A stretch of 64,000 nucleotides of DNA, taken from positions 24,836,469 through 24,900,468 of the forward strand of contig NC_081142.1 of assembly GCF_958295425.1 (NCBI RefSeq), in the 5' to 3' direction. Origin of the DNA: Solea solea (lineage: Eukaryota; Chordata; Actinopteri; Pleuronectiformes; Soleidae). Each line of letters begins with the position of its first letter. The first letter of the stretch is position 1. The notes under the pieces are model-generated. The model worked only from the letters and a program-made list of their open reading frames with translations. It was not told the DNA's origin and ran no database searches. A program made the translations under genes and the position numbers. Below are positions 1-11,694 of the stretch, piece after piece.

Positions 1-225
1 TCAGCGACGGCAACGCAGGAGAGCGTGCGAGAGAGACACAGAGCTGCCGGTGCATCAACCCGCTCTCCCTCTCCTCTGATCCTCTCTCTGACTCTGCTCA
101 GCAGTGCTCCCCTCCTCTCTCTCTCTCTCTCTCTCGCTCTGATGTTCTTTTCTTTCTCTCACTCCTCTGTTTTCAGAGTGGCGCTCTCACTGACAGTTTC
201 CAGATGTTTTTCCCCAGATGTTTGA
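1..225 (-). promoter_or_regulatory. possible CpG-containing leader or first exon at the window edge
   Basis: This edge segment is richer in CpG than the following intron (GCGAC, ACGGC, GCGTGCGAG, ACCGG). It carries a (CT)n run at about 112-135, which reads as (GA)n on the minus strand like the short-isoform leader. On the minus strand an ATG at 55-53 opens a frame that runs off the window (MHRQLCVSLARSPALPSL). It could be a further alternative first exon of the kinase, a leader for a plus-strand gene, or merely intronic. The exon would be truncated at position 1. Confidence 0.2.
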
Positions 226-520
226 CTCAAAGCTGATGGATTTTCTGACACGCTCTACAGCAGGCATACATCAGATTTTCTCCCCGTCATTACAGGAAAC
301 GACAAACACTTTTTTCAGAAATGAGGAACATTCAATTATAACACATTTAACTACAGAACAACAACATAACATTATATTGTGAAAGTTCGTTATGATTTTT
401 TAGACATCAGCTGATGTTACGGACGCGTGATCTTCCTGTCAGATTTGACGCAAACCATCGCCATGAAAAAACACTCCAGTCAGACCATATAAAAAACTCT
501 GACAGATACAGTATTAACAC

Positions 521-928
521 AAGTGCTGTCAAGTGATTAAAAAAATTGAGCGATTAATTAATTATGATCTATAATTAATGAATCTAATTAATCTCTTTTT
601 TTATCTCACCTAAAAATTGCTGAGAAAAGCGCTGAACTTGAGGTAGGCATTTAAATTCATTATTACGGCAGATCAAAAGATTCATATATATCAGAAAAAG
701 TGGCTTTATTGTTTGAACAGACTTGAACAGATGCAGCCATTTACGTTCCACTGTGTTCTTTTGTCAAACTCCAAATAATTAGAAAATGCAAATAAAATAA
801 AACATCAGCTCCATATAAAGTAGCCTGTGTGTGGCAGCTCATACGCGGGGTGTTAGCTTTGCTATGGCTCGACAGAAACAGTTAAGTCAGAGATTAAAAA
901 TTAGATTAATTAAATTGACACCCCTAAT
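521..928. mobile_element. hAT-type MITE with short inverted termini
   Basis: The left end AGTGCTGTCAAGTGATTAA and the reverse complement of the right end, AGGGGTGTCAATTTAATT, are imperfect inverted termini. The interior is rich in ATTAATTAAT-like motifs. Fish genomes carry very many elements with GTGCTGTCAAACGATTAA-like ends. No coding capacity. Boundaries are approximate and no clean target duplication was seen. Confidence 0.55.
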
Positions 929-963
929 TAATACATCTCAAGGACAAAATGCAACCAGACAAT

Positions 964-1220
964 AAATGCGATATCATCTACGAAATCCCTTGCAGGTCAT
1001 GCAACAATGTTTCTATCGGGGAAACAGGCCGATGATTAGATACACGAAAAAAAGAATGCGAAAAAGAAACGGAGGAAAGACGCACAAGATCCGACAAAGA
1101 GATAGCATACCAGGAAAACCTCAAATCAGCCATTTCAGATCACTGCAAACCGATACCAACAGTGGATCACGGAGGCAGCGCGGATAAGAAAACGTGCGCA
1201 CAGAACGACGGACCGGGGCT
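964..1220 (+). pseudogene. Penelope-like element fragment with GIY-YIG endonuclease remnant
   Basis: In the frame starting at 964 the translation reads KCDIIYEIPCRSCNNVSIGETGR, broken here as IIYEIPCRSC then IGETGR, followed after an in-frame TGA (1033-1035) by a basic RKKECEKETEERRTRSDKE region and a SAISDHC motif. The pattern IYEIPC-x2-C-x5-IGETGR matches the GIY-YIG nuclease at the C-terminus of Penelope-like retroelements. The Tyr of the YIG motif appears as Ser (VSIG), so the catalytic signature is damaged. The reverse transcriptase is absent, so this is a dead 3' fragment. It is antisense to the kinase gene. Confidence 0.75.
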
Positions 1221-1818
1221 GAGGGAGCGTATATGCGTATATATGTGAGACTTGTTAACAAGGTTAAGGAAAACAAACCAAAAAACTAAACATGACATCA
1301 ACTGCTACAAAGCATCAGGTGATCAGTGGATCTGCTGCTGTTCTATTTATGTCTTGTATGACACGACATTTCATAAATACATACTGGAAAAGGTCCAGCA
1401 GTGAGATAAAGCTGCAAATATCTCCTTTAAACGTAATTTTCACTCAGATTAAAGCCGTTTTAGATCTAAATCCAAATGTAAATGATATTTAAATGTTGTA
1501 TTTTTGTGCATTTAGATAATAATTAACTAAACTACATTACATTATTTCACCTGCTATGTTTCCTGTTTGATTTATGTTGCCTACCAGAATAACGATATTT
1601 CTGCTCGTCTCCAGTTTTACGAATCATTGCAGTTTTGTGTTTGCTAATATTTCATATTGAGGAGAGATTCCACTCATTCGCCTGTGAGAGGTTTTCTGAA
1701 TCTCTCCTGCACAATGTTGTTGTTTCATGTAAAGTTTATACAATTCATTCTATTCAGTTTGGAGCTGCTCCTGGTGAAGTGGTCTGACCAAAACAACTCT
1801 CCAAGGATAGTGGTTAAG

Positions 1819-1862
1819 TAAGGAAGGAAGGAAAGAAGGAAGAAAGAAGGAAGGAAAGGAGG
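1819..1862. repeat. GGAA/GAAA-rich simple repeat
   Basis: Imperfect run of AAGG and AAGA units, purine-only on the plus strand. Confidence 0.85.
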
Positions 1863-1955
1863 AACCAATGTAGGTAGATTGATAGAGAAGTATAAAACCA
1901 AACAGAGTTTCTCCTAAGTGGCGGGTGTGACACACACACACACAGCAAGTCTTAC

Positions 1956-2156
1956 CTCCAGAGGAAGGGGTTTCCTCGCTGGTGAACGGGGGCTGACAGA
2001 GGCCCGTCAGAGGAACAGAGGGAGGGAGAGGAGGAGGAGGGCAAGAGGGTGATGACAGGAGCCTGAGTGGCAGAGGGGTGAAAGGAAGTGGGGGACAGCA
2101 GGTGCTGGAAGAGGCTGCTGTTGCCATGGCAACGCAGCTGAGCCGGCGACCAGATT
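1956..2156 (-). CDS. candidate 201-nt cassette exon of mast3
   Basis: This exon-like segment has very good signals: a long pyrimidine tract ending CTCTGTTGGCAG before 2156 and a near-consensus donor GGAG|GTAAGA at 1955. Its 201 nt is a multiple of three. Entered in phase 2, as the 32-nt exon at 12005 requires, it is open throughout and leaves in phase 2, so inclusion or skipping both keep the kinase frame. The predicted peptide is rich in Ser, Pro and Leu (for example SLFQHLLSPTSFHPS and LLPSSSSPSLCSSD). I do not recognise it in any MAST protein. A second frame is also open but does not fit the neighbouring phase; the third has a stop. It could instead be a non-coding alternative exon, or a chance match in a pyrimidine-rich stretch. 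Confidence 0.5.
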
Positions 2157-2261
2157 CTGCCAACAGAGGGAGGAAGAAAGGATGGAGAGGGAGAAAAAAA
2201 GGGGATGAGGATAGAGAGTGGGATATGTGATGAAGACTGCTCAACCGGACCGGACTCAAAC

Positions 2262-2263
<2 letters not shown>

Positions 2264-2293
<30 letters not shown>
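2264..2293. repeat. (GT)15 microsatellite
   Basis: Uninterrupted GT run followed by a GAGTGTGT extension. It lies about 80 bp from the GGTTAGGG-rich repeat. Confidence 0.95.
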
Positions 2294-2295
<2 letters not shown>

Positions 2296-2370
2296 TGTGT
2301 TAGAGAGAGTGAGTGAGTTATTGTATAGGTATCTTTGTGAAGAGCAAAAAAACTTACAGTGCATACCTAA

Positions 2371-2545
2371 GGATGTGCGGACATTTTAGCTGGTCCTCAC
2401 ATTCTGACACACCTAAAAATGGCTTTGCCAGGGTTAAGACCTGGTTTTAGGGTTAGGATTATGTTTAGGTTAGGGTTACGCACTAAGTTTTGACGGTTAA
2501 GGTTAGGGTAAGGGGCTAGGGAATGCATTATGTCACTAGGAATGC
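2371..2545 (+). repeat. dispersed repeat with GGTTAGGG-rich core
   Basis: It contains GTGCGGACATTTTAGCTGGT, then CCAGGGTTAAGACC, repeated TTAGGGTTAGG-like words, and GGGAATGCATTATGTCA. Similar blocks, often next to CA arrays, are widespread in fish genomes. Despite the TTAGGG words, this is not a telomeric array: the units are irregular and embedded in unique sequence. Confidence 0.6.
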
Positions 2546-3672
2546 TATACAAACATGGTTAACTTTTCCCTGCTGAGCCTTAAGTTGGGCATAAATAATA
2601 CAACAATGATTTTGGGCCTTCAGATGAACGACATTACATACTGTAGTCATTTTTATTCAGTATATTTAGTCATTTGAGCAGATTAAGTTAGTTAGCTATT
2701 AGTAAAATACTTGTATGTTTTTGGAAACAAAGGCTTTTCTGGGTCCAGCTTTTAAAATGTGATTTGTTTTTAATCTGATGTGACACTAAAGTCCCTTTTA
2801 TACTAGCGCGGATTCAGTTACACTGAAAACAACTGCTTTACAAGTCACTAGACACTAGTTAGTGGTTGTCGCGTGTAAAACGAAGTCACAGCAGGTTCAA
2901 GCAGCCGTTGAGGAGGTACTATAGTAATGGAAGACCAACAGAACCGTGTAGAGGCGAGCTGAGTTCACTACATGCCATTCATGCAGTGGAAATACGGCAC
3001 CTTGGAACAGAACCTCCACAGATGGTGTGCGGCCTATGAGCAGCCATAGTAATGTGCACTAATATACTTCAAACTGCTCGGGTACAGGGAAGTTAGTGTG
3101 GATAAAGAGGAAGTCACACAAATAACATCTGTCCATGCATCCAGTGGTGACACGGGAACAGACAAGTGAACCACATATTGCAACCTCTAGTTTACACTTT
3201 GGAGTTTTTGAGTTCACAACTCACAGGTAATGAGGTAAATTAACAGTAACACAGTTGATGTGTTCACTTCAGACATATCGCCTATTTTTGACGCATGTGG
3301 TTCCCATCAAAATAAGACAAAGTGATCTGTTGATAATGATATGGTCATTCTACCAGCATGACAACATAAAACTGACACCTCTCTCTGTAGTTTAGTGTCT
3401 GGGCTGAATCGCAATGCATGCGGTGTTCACTTAGCAGCTAGCTAACGCTAACTAGCTGGCTATCATAACTATATACCACAATACTTTTCCGACTTTTACT
3501 TTCAGTGCTTGAGTAGTAAATTTTAAAATGGCGCTTAAACTTCAACTTCTACTGAAGTCACTTTTTTGTAGTGAGTACTTGAGTGAGTGAGTCTTGGTCA
3601 CTAGTACTTTACACATCTGTGGACAGTACTGAGCATGTTCAAATGTGTCCTTGTGATCTGAGCTCACTTATC

Positions 3673-3698
3673 CACACACACACACACACACACACACA
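3673..3698. repeat. (CA)13 microsatellite
   Basis: Uninterrupted CA run. Confidence 0.9.
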
Positions 3699-3796
3699 TG
3701 AAAGTCATGCCTGTTTGCAAGAAAAATGGTTTTGACAAGTCTGACTATGGATTTGTATGTGTATCAGCACAAGAGACAAGTAGACAAGGCCAGTTT

Positions 3797-4195
3797 GCTC
3801 AGTGAGGCCAATCAGGAGTAAGAATATATTGAATAGCCACTAGGGGGAGACTCTGCTGCTTGAATAGAAGTCTATGGGATCTAATGTGCACTTGATTTAT
3901 AATGTCAATCAAATTGGATTTGCATATTATTATCTCCTGGCACTTCAAAAAGGATTCCATGTCAAGACCAGCAATTATCAGAACAGGGGTTTTAAGGTGG
4001 ATCTGCTCCTGACAGTCTGACAGCGACTCCCAACAGCTGAAACTAAACGCCCCAGTCCCAGCAGAGCACTGTGAGCTCACCCTTTTAGCTGCAACATGGA
4101 TTTACATACCTTGAAAAAAGGCCACTTGACAAAAAGGTTCCACTAATACAATCTATGGCAGCTTTACCTCACTCCCCATCACTATTTTCAGAAGT
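3797..4195 (+). repeat. dispersed repeat with GAATAGCCACTAGGGGGAGA core
   Basis: The segment near 3800-3860 (CAGTGAGGCCAATCAGGAGT and GAATAGCCACTAGGGGGAGA) resembles 48762-48815, which has GTTGAGGCCAACCAGGAAGT and TAGCCACCAGGAGGCG. The tail (TACAATCTATGGCAGCTTTA) also looks like a fish dispersed repeat. The class is not determined and there is no coding potential. Confidence 0.5.
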
Positions 4196-5197
4196 TCACA
4201 TTCACACAAACCAAATTGTATATGCTCTGTGCTACAGTGTTGAGTTGACAGTTGGCACAGAGCTGCAGGGTCCATGTGTCCCCTCCCTCGGGTTAAGACC
4301 ACCTGCTGGGAGGAGCAAGGCCATGCATATTTAGCATGTGAAGTGTTTCCAGGGCATGCACCACAAACGGCCATCTGTGGCCTCAGTGTGTGCTTGCCCA
4401 ACACAAATGAATGCATAATTGAATAAATAATACATTCACAGGCACCGATGAGGACCACAAATGTTTTTGAAGCAGATATGATCCGAGAGATGGAATCACG
4501 TCTAGGATTAATTAGCTAGTGTGATGGTAAACAACTTTAGAGAGAGAGTGGAGCAAGTGACACTCACGTGACCTCAGTCTGTATGAGCTGCATTATAAAT
4601 GATGAGTTTATGACTCAAAACACTTTGTTTGTCCCCCTCTGTTTTCTTTCTGTTCCAAACATACAAAAGTACATCAGAAGCATCAAAACAACAATAGATG
4701 CAATAAATGCAATGAGTTTCAGAGAGACTGACCCAGGTCAACTATCTCTACTCTCTGCAGCTCTAACTACAGACCTGAGCCAGGTTCTGGTTAGAGATGA
4801 GTCAGGTTGTGGTTAGCCAAGCTTAGCACACAGAATAAATCAGTTATCATTGAGAAAATCTAAATCAACGCTCAAGGACCACAGAAGAGAAATACTGGGC
4901 TGGAAATAAACTAATGTTTGACAACACCTCGTTCAAAAAACCTGTTTTCTAAAATACATATGACCGTTTGTGCAACATTAGTTGATGTTGATATTTAAAT
5001 GTTTCACTTACAACAGCAGGTGGCAGCAACAGCCCACTATTCTGCATCTAAAGGGCAATGCTGCACATTTTGGAGGTAATCCAGTTAGTTTGAAACAGAA
5101 TCAAACTGTAGCTACAGATGAAATAGAAGATATAAGAGGTGAAGGAGGGAGAAACTGTTTATCTTGATATACTGTAAATCTGATTTAAATCTCCATG

Positions 5198-5220
5198 CAC
5201 ACACACACACACACACACAA
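5198..5220. repeat. (CA)n microsatellite
   Basis: CA run of about 11 units. Confidence 0.9.
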
Positions 5221-5474
5221 ACAGTGTCTTACTGGAGGCGGAGGTGTGAGGCTCCAGCTCTCTCCTTCCTTCTCTTCATGGTGTGTCCTGGGACAAAAGG
5301 CTCAGCTGTAATCTTTAATAATCCACCGGATTGCATTGACTCATCTGTCCGTCAAACACACACTGACCACTGTAGCTCTTCAGGACCAAAGGACCAGAAC
5401 AACAGTTAGACCCTCCATGAGTCAAAGCACTGACAACACTTTTATATATACATACATAAAGAATTGACCACAGT

Positions 5475-5477
<3 letters not shown>

Positions 5478-5514
<37 letters not shown>
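5478..5514. repeat. (GT)18 microsatellite
   Basis: Uninterrupted GT run. Confidence 0.95.
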
Positions 5515-5518
<4 letters not shown>

Positions 5519-6487
5519 CAACACCTACTCCTATCTCCACACGGCAACACACTCAGTTATGTGAGCTATTTGGGGGGTAGAGTGTTCCTTCAGGAGCGAG
5601 CACAGACTTGCTGAGTCACAAACTAACAGTCTGCCTCAACACACACACACACACACAGACTGTAGATACACAACCCACACACAGCAACTCTGTCTGGGTT
5701 TCCTCTTTCTCATTATGTCTCCAAAAACCTTCCTCCTGCATGAAAAAAAAAGTTCCATTAAAGTGGAAAATGGTCCTTGAAGTTAAGACGAGCAGCAGCC
5801 TCAGCTCCTGCTGCTGCCATGCACCCATCAACCCGAACACAGAGGCTCATAGGGACACTCCCGCCTTCCTGTGCCCAGCGGCAGAGTGCCCTCCCTGGGT
5901 AAACGCTGCCCAGTTAATCCCCCTGAGTTCCAGGAAAACTCTGAGTATCCCTGCTGCCAGCTATGGTCACACTGTCCACGCTCAGACAAGAGAATGCACA
6001 CACTGGATCCTCCACAAACAGGGGAGGGAGAGAGGAGAGGAAAAGGGAGGGAGGCTAAAGAAAGAAGGGAACGCCTGAGATAATCTTTTTACCATTTCAT
6101 ACACACAACACGTCTTTTCATTTTGTCACTGTCTCAACAAAGTTGAAATTGAGTTGTTAAGTCCTGACACTTCTCACGGAGGGTCGTGTATCAAAGTTGG
6201 TACTTTTAATAGTCCCAACTGAATCTAATGTGAACTCTGAGTGAACTGCTCCACCTCTAATCTGTGAGCGAGAGCACAGAGTCCCAGAGTCGGTTTTTCT
6301 ATCACGTGTATAAAATAACATGACATAACTACACAACTATTTCTGATTATCATTTTAAACCAACTCTTGGCTTACAAATAATATCTGGATCTCTAATATT
6401 GGAATATAGACTAAACATAGTCTAAACATAGTCTATATGCGATATATGTGGATTTTAAGTGTGTTTCTCTGGACTCATGAAAGGTTT

Positions 6488-6730
6488 GAGAGTGACAATA
6501 CGATGTAAATAAACTGTATATATAATAAAATATAATCCACTGTTTATGATCTGTATTACATGATCTTAAAATGCACTTTTATTTCTTTGTCTTGTGTCTG
6601 TTAGAAACTACAAAATTAACTTTAAACATGGTCAAATTCTACTATAACACAAATAATTAGGCTTAAATTTAAAGAGGTGTTATTAAGTGACTTTTTAAAA
6701 AATATATCATTTTGTTTATTCCCATGTATA
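6488..6730 (+). repeat. dispersed repeat, copy 1 of a pair shared with 15092-15265
   Basis: Both copies share, in order, GAGAGTGACAATAC(A/G)ATGTAAATA, AACATGGTCAAATTCT(A/G)CTATAACACAAATAAT (given here with variable bases split out) and ATATCATTTTGT. The spacing differs because of indels. Class unknown and non-coding. Confidence 0.6.
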
Positions 6731-9117
6731 ATTTTTGAATCAATATGTATATATAATATTAAATGTATAATTGGTGAAGGAAAATGACAGAATATCCATA
6801 TATTGCCATGTCCTACTACCAAACATTGATGTGTTTAAATGAACAGAATATGAGATTCTATCCAAACATTTTCATACCATAAAAAAAGAAGTTTGGTTGT
6901 GACTTGACATTTTACACACACGTTTAATTGTTTTACACATTAAATATTGTCTGTACTTTGAGCACATTGCTTATGGAGTATATTCTAATGACATGACAAA
7001 TGATTTGTAATATCACGCCTCCAGTTAACGACTCATACTCTTGAGATGGAGCAGGAAACTTGAGACCTTTCTGAAGCCCTCAAACTAAAAATACATGCGA
7101 CAAACTCCCAACAATCACTCCTCGTCTGAGCATTGATCAAACATGGAAACCTCTCTCTCTGCCTCTCTGCGACACACACTGACATGGGGAACATTGTCCT
7201 CATATTACCACACCACGTACACTGTAGGAAGTGCAGCTGTCCTCTCTCTGGTTTTCCCAGAAACCCACGGGGACGACACACACTCACTGATGAGCTAAAT
7301 TCAGATCAGATGCTGGATTGCTAATTCGTAACCAATGTACTGGGTCACACACACACACACAGTCACAGACAAACACACACGCACAGTTAACGTGGAGTGA
7401 TAATAGGACTGACGCAGAAGCAGCCACAGGACACAAGATTTCATTAGGCACAAAACTGGACCTCTGTGTGTGTGTGTCTGTGTGACCCAATGACCCCTCT
7501 CATAAAAGAAACTACTAATAGTTCAAGGTTGAATGACAAGTTTGACAAGTTCTGGAGCTCTGAGAACTCACGTCACGCTGAGACTTAAAGGGGTAGTTCC
7601 TTTCTTTTTTAAGGTGTATGAAATACAAACACATGGTTGACGCTGTGTGCAGCCCCTGTGTCTAAAGAAGCTTGAGACATGGACACAAGTGAAGAACAGA
7701 CACAGGGCTCCCCTAATAAAATCTACACTTGCTACGTAGTCTACGTACTGTATGATGTCTTAAGAACGTGTTTGCTGCGTTATCTTGATGATGGACTGAC
7801 AGACATTTCGTTTGTTGATCCACTGCTGACTCCATCAGTATGTTTAAATGGGATTTTGTGTTTCGATTTGATTCAATTCTAAATCTATGTATGTAGGTAT
7901 TATTTCAAATTCCATACCAATTTTTTCTAGATTTTCACAGACTGAATGCAGCAAATTGTACAATATTTAGATCTCTCTGACCTGGTGCATCATCAAATAA
8001 ATAAAATAAGTAAATAAATGTCTGTGACATAATGCAGTTTTTATTTAACATGGCTACACAGTGCAACACAACAGTGCAGTTGCAGGTGATAATTCAAATG
8101 TTGCTGTAACTCATTCACTTCAAAATAAAGCCTAGAAGCACAACAGACAATTTGAAGTAATTATCAAATTGTCCAGCAGGTGGTGCTGTGAGCACCTGCA
8201 TCCCTGCCATCTTTGCTCATCAGCAGAAGACAACAGTGACGTGACATTGTTTTGTGGCGATAATAGAGGACGAGGAAACCGTGAGTATCCTGATTTGTTC
8301 AGAGCACGTGTGAAAGTGTGACGACTTCCTGTTAGCACTCGTGTATTAGGTACATGGTGCAAATCTGGATGATATTTCATAAGAATAACAAATTATTGCC
8401 AAGCTGTTCACAGAAACTTAAATAAAACATGTATTGTATTTCCTATTAATAACTTAAATCAAAAAGTGCATTTTTTATAAAAAAATAACTATTAAGAGTG
8501 CAATACATTTTTTCAACAGGAAATAATCATGCTTACATACATACATACAACAAATCATACAAATAAGAAATAAGATATTGTTACTGCTGTGATTATTTCC
8601 ATGTCTGATGAGTTAATAAATATCAAATTGCATGTTTGTTCGGAGTCTTGTTCATGATTTGAATTCAATTTGCTGCATTTGATGCCCACAAAGATTACAG
8701 GAGGAGACAGTGAATGTCTCTGCAGTGAGCAGTGACAGGGTAAAAAGAAGAGGACTTCCTGTCTTGGACTCAACAATCAGAGACATAAGACGGTGTCATT
8801 ATCAGGGCCATCAGCTCCTGAGCTGTGTCCAAAGAACCACAGGACACTGCTGCTGCTGCTGCCACTTCAGCCAACTCACACCATCAACCCCCTGTGGCTC
8901 AGAGCGGATATCAAAAATCTGATGATGATGATGCAGTCCTGCATCTTCAAAGAGTAGTGAGTTGATATGGGAGAGATAAAAGGTGGCTGTTTCATTGGGG
9001 CTTTGGCCAGCAGCTACACAGCCACTAATTCATACTTTTATTGGTGTTTGTTTTTATTATTATGTCTTAGGTTCTCAAGTGACTGGACAATGGAGGAGTT
9101 CAGAGATTTGGAACCAT

Positions 9118-9225
9118 GCGTCAAATCCATCTTCTCGTTTCGCTTTATCCTCCACATGAGGGCTGTGAGGGGCGCTGGTGCCAATCCCAGCTGAGCAAAA
9201 GGCGGGGTCACACCCTGGACATGTG
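9118..9225 (+). repeat. dispersed fish repeat with GCTTTATCCTCCACATGAGG
   Basis: It contains CGCTTTATCCTCCACATGAG, CTGGTGCCAATCCCAGCTGA and GGCGGGGTCACACCCTGGAC. Related copies are at 18780-18915, 54770-54890 and, inverted, at 62300-62420, with a possible tail copy at 42003-42130. This is a very common fish interspersed repeat by my recollection; I cannot assign the class. Confidence 0.65.
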
Positions 9226-10531
9226 ACAATTCTGAATCGTTTCAGCTTTTTAGTGAAGGAAACGTCCTTTAATGTGTGTTGGGTTTTGTGAAGTTGATAC
9301 CATTGTTGTAAACCTGACACTATCAAAGAAAATCTGCAGTTTTTGTCTGACATTTGTTTTGTTTCAACTGTAATGAAGCAGAGTGGATCTACAGAGATCA
9401 CCGTCCCATATATACCCATCATGCTTTGCAATCTGTTCCAACTCTTGGCTCTAGTGAAGTTGTCTCATGACAATGTGAACAGTTAACGTATTTGAAATGG
9501 AGCATGCTGCTGCACAAGATCACAAGATGCTTTTTGTGTGTTAGGGTTAAATGTGTAGCTACTTAAGACACTGAAAAACCTTGTAATTTATCCACTAATC
9601 TGAGAGGAATCGTGAGTCAAGCTGCAACCACAGATTAAAAACAGCTGACGTCAACAAGTGGACTGTAGGAGATTTACTACTTTACACTAATGTGAAGTCC
9701 ACTGGTTAAAACAGAAGACTCTGACCTGTGGTGCTGAGGTTCTTCCTCAGAACAAAATTAGTAGCATCATCATCATCGCCAAGTATCGATATCAATAAGC
9801 AGTACCGAGTATCAATATCAATAAAACACGATAAACAATTAATTAATTATGGGTTTGACCTATGTCAGCTAATGCAAAGGTGGCCATGTTCATGACCTAC
9901 GTGATCCAACTTAATGGACTTGATGTTATTGGTTCCCTTAAAAAAAAAAAAGAAAAGGAAAAAGACCTTGGATATCATAAAAAATCTGCATCTGATTAGA
10001 AATCAAGATTCTAATTAGCATGTAAATGTAAATGAAATAGATTTTCCCTGGTGTGGGATCAGTAAAGTCTAATTTTGATTTATGTGTATGTGTTTTAAAT
10101 AACACGCGTACAATGAAGAACAGCACTGGAATGAGTCATTCACAAATTCAAAAATGATATTAGGTATTACAGATGTGGTTGTAAATTACTCACACGCACT
10201 AACAATTATGCACAACTTTGGTCTTGTCACAATTTGTATCATGATTTGAGTCATGATAGTTTGCCATCTTTAAAATCAGGGGTCTCATATACAGTAGAGA
10301 GTTTGGGAAACTTGTTCTAATTTACAAACACAAGCTCCAGGATTCAAAACAGTCAAGAGGCAGAAGTAAAACAATAGAATGATGAAATGGTAATGTAATC
10401 AGTCTGTCTGACTGCTGCTCTTCTGGTGATTTGGCTACAGTTTAGTTCAGAGAAACGAGTGAGGGATGACCACAGTGACCACACTGGAATAACAAAGACC
10501 TCCAACATATTCAACACTGAGTCATTACAGG

Positions 10532-11694
10532 CAGGGCTCCAGAGTGCGACCAAAAATTTTAAGAGTGCACCTAAGGATTTTTCGAGGTCGCACCGGTGCA
10601 TCTAAAAAATATAAATGTACTTTGCAAGCACATCATCTCTCTGTGTTCTCCTGTGACTCAACTGACAATCATGGTAGATAATTATCTTGGTCTAAACCAA
10701 TAAGAGACAGAGTTTGGGCGGAACTTTGCCTTAGATTGGCTGTGGTCACTGCTCTCCGTTATGTGTATTTAAAATTTGCGAGCGGCAAAACATAAAAAAA
10801 AAAATACGAGCGGCGCAGCGACCTGAGCGCCACGGCAGCGGGAGGGAAAAGAGACAAAACGAGGCTAAATGAAGAGGGGCAGAAGTATTGAAAGTTTTTT
10901 CACTAAACAATCTAAGCCGACAACCAACCCTACTGCCATTCCCTCGGTTCCTGCTGAGATGCCAAGCCCCGGTCCTTCGGCGGCATCAGACGCGGAACCA
11001 GAGGAGACAACCGAGTCAGAGAAAGAGCCCGGCCCTGAGACTCAGAGTAAGAAGCTGAAAACGTATTCTTTCAGGCAGGACTGGTTGAAACAGTTTCCCT
11101 GGTTACGGTACGATAAAGGACGTAATATAATGCACTGTGTATACTGTCATTAATGCGGTCAGAGTATGGCCGGTAATAGTGCATTTGTAAGCGGGTCAAC
11201 AACGTTTCGTATCGAAACTTTAAAAAAACACAGCATGTCCAAAAACCACACTACATGCCGGGACCGGTGTGTGGAGAAAGTTGCCCCTCTCCCAGCTGCA
11301 TTTCAGCGGCAGGCAGCAGCAATCAGGTCCTCTGAGGAATCAGAAATGTTTGATCGAAATAGTCAATTTCAGTTCAGTGTAGCACTTTAAGCACAAGCAC
11401 TGTTTTATTTGGGAATGTTTTATTGTGCTTAATGTTTTATTTTGCAATTTCAGCTCAGTGAAACACTTCAAACACCTTATTTTTCTTATGTCAATGTCCC
11501 TCAAATAAAGACAAGGATTTCTCAATATCTTAATCTTGTTTGGAAATCATTCACGTTATATTAAAGTTATGGAGCCAGAAAGGTCTCCTTATGGCGTTAA
11601 AATTCGAGTGCACCTAAATTTTGTGCCAGTGCACCTAAAAAAAAAAGTAAGGCGCACTAGTGCAACCAATTCAAAAAGTTAGTCTGGAGCCCTG
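10532..11694 (+). mobile_element. non-autonomous hAT element with TTF-type zinc-finger N-terminus
   Basis: The ends are perfect 12-bp inverted repeats, CAGGGCTCCAGA and TCTGGAGCCCTG. Subterminal GTGCACCTAA motifs recur near both ends. The element is 1,163 bp, too short for a full hAT transposase, and it retains only the start of the coding region (see 10869-11390). Flanks share ACAGG on both sides, which is shorter than the 8-bp duplication expected for hAT, so the duplication is unclear or eroded. It is antisense to the kinase gene. Confidence 0.8.
10869..11390 (+). pseudogene. truncated hAT transposase N-terminus (TTF zinc finger)
   Basis: Starts MKRGRSIESFFTKQ and continues through an acidic Ser/Glu-rich linker to FRQDWLKQFPWLRYD and MHCVYCH. 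A TAA stop (11151-11153) interrupts the frame, which then continues in phase as CGQSMAGNSAFVSGSTTFR with LKKHSMSKNH. This Trp-Leu-x5-Trp-Leu-x-Tyr, C-x2-C and later H-x(n)-H pattern is the TTF-type zinc finger found at the N-terminus of one branch of hAT transposases and their domesticated relatives. The catalytic RNase-H-like domain is missing; the frame stops at 11388-11390. It is not functional as a transposase. Confidence 0.75.

Larger units (their letters stand above)
1..1955 (-). other. mast3: intron 3' of the candidate cassette exon (partial)
   Basis: Intronic sequence on the minus strand, cut by the left edge. It contains the CpG-containing edge segment (1-225), a hAT-type MITE (521-928), a Penelope-like GIY-YIG fragment (964-1220) and a GGAA-rich tract (about 1819-1862). 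The stretches 230-520 and 1220-1800 are AT-rich with no recognisable gene. Confidence 0.6.

Noticed and set aside
1750..2364. 204-codon minus-strand open frame
   Set aside because: Includes a GT array and a pyrimidine tract that is better explained as a splice acceptor. Only the 1956-2156 part is exon-like, and in a different phase.
2420..2530. Interstitial telomere (TTAGGG) array
   Set aside because: The GGTTAGGG words are irregular and belong to a dispersed repeat.
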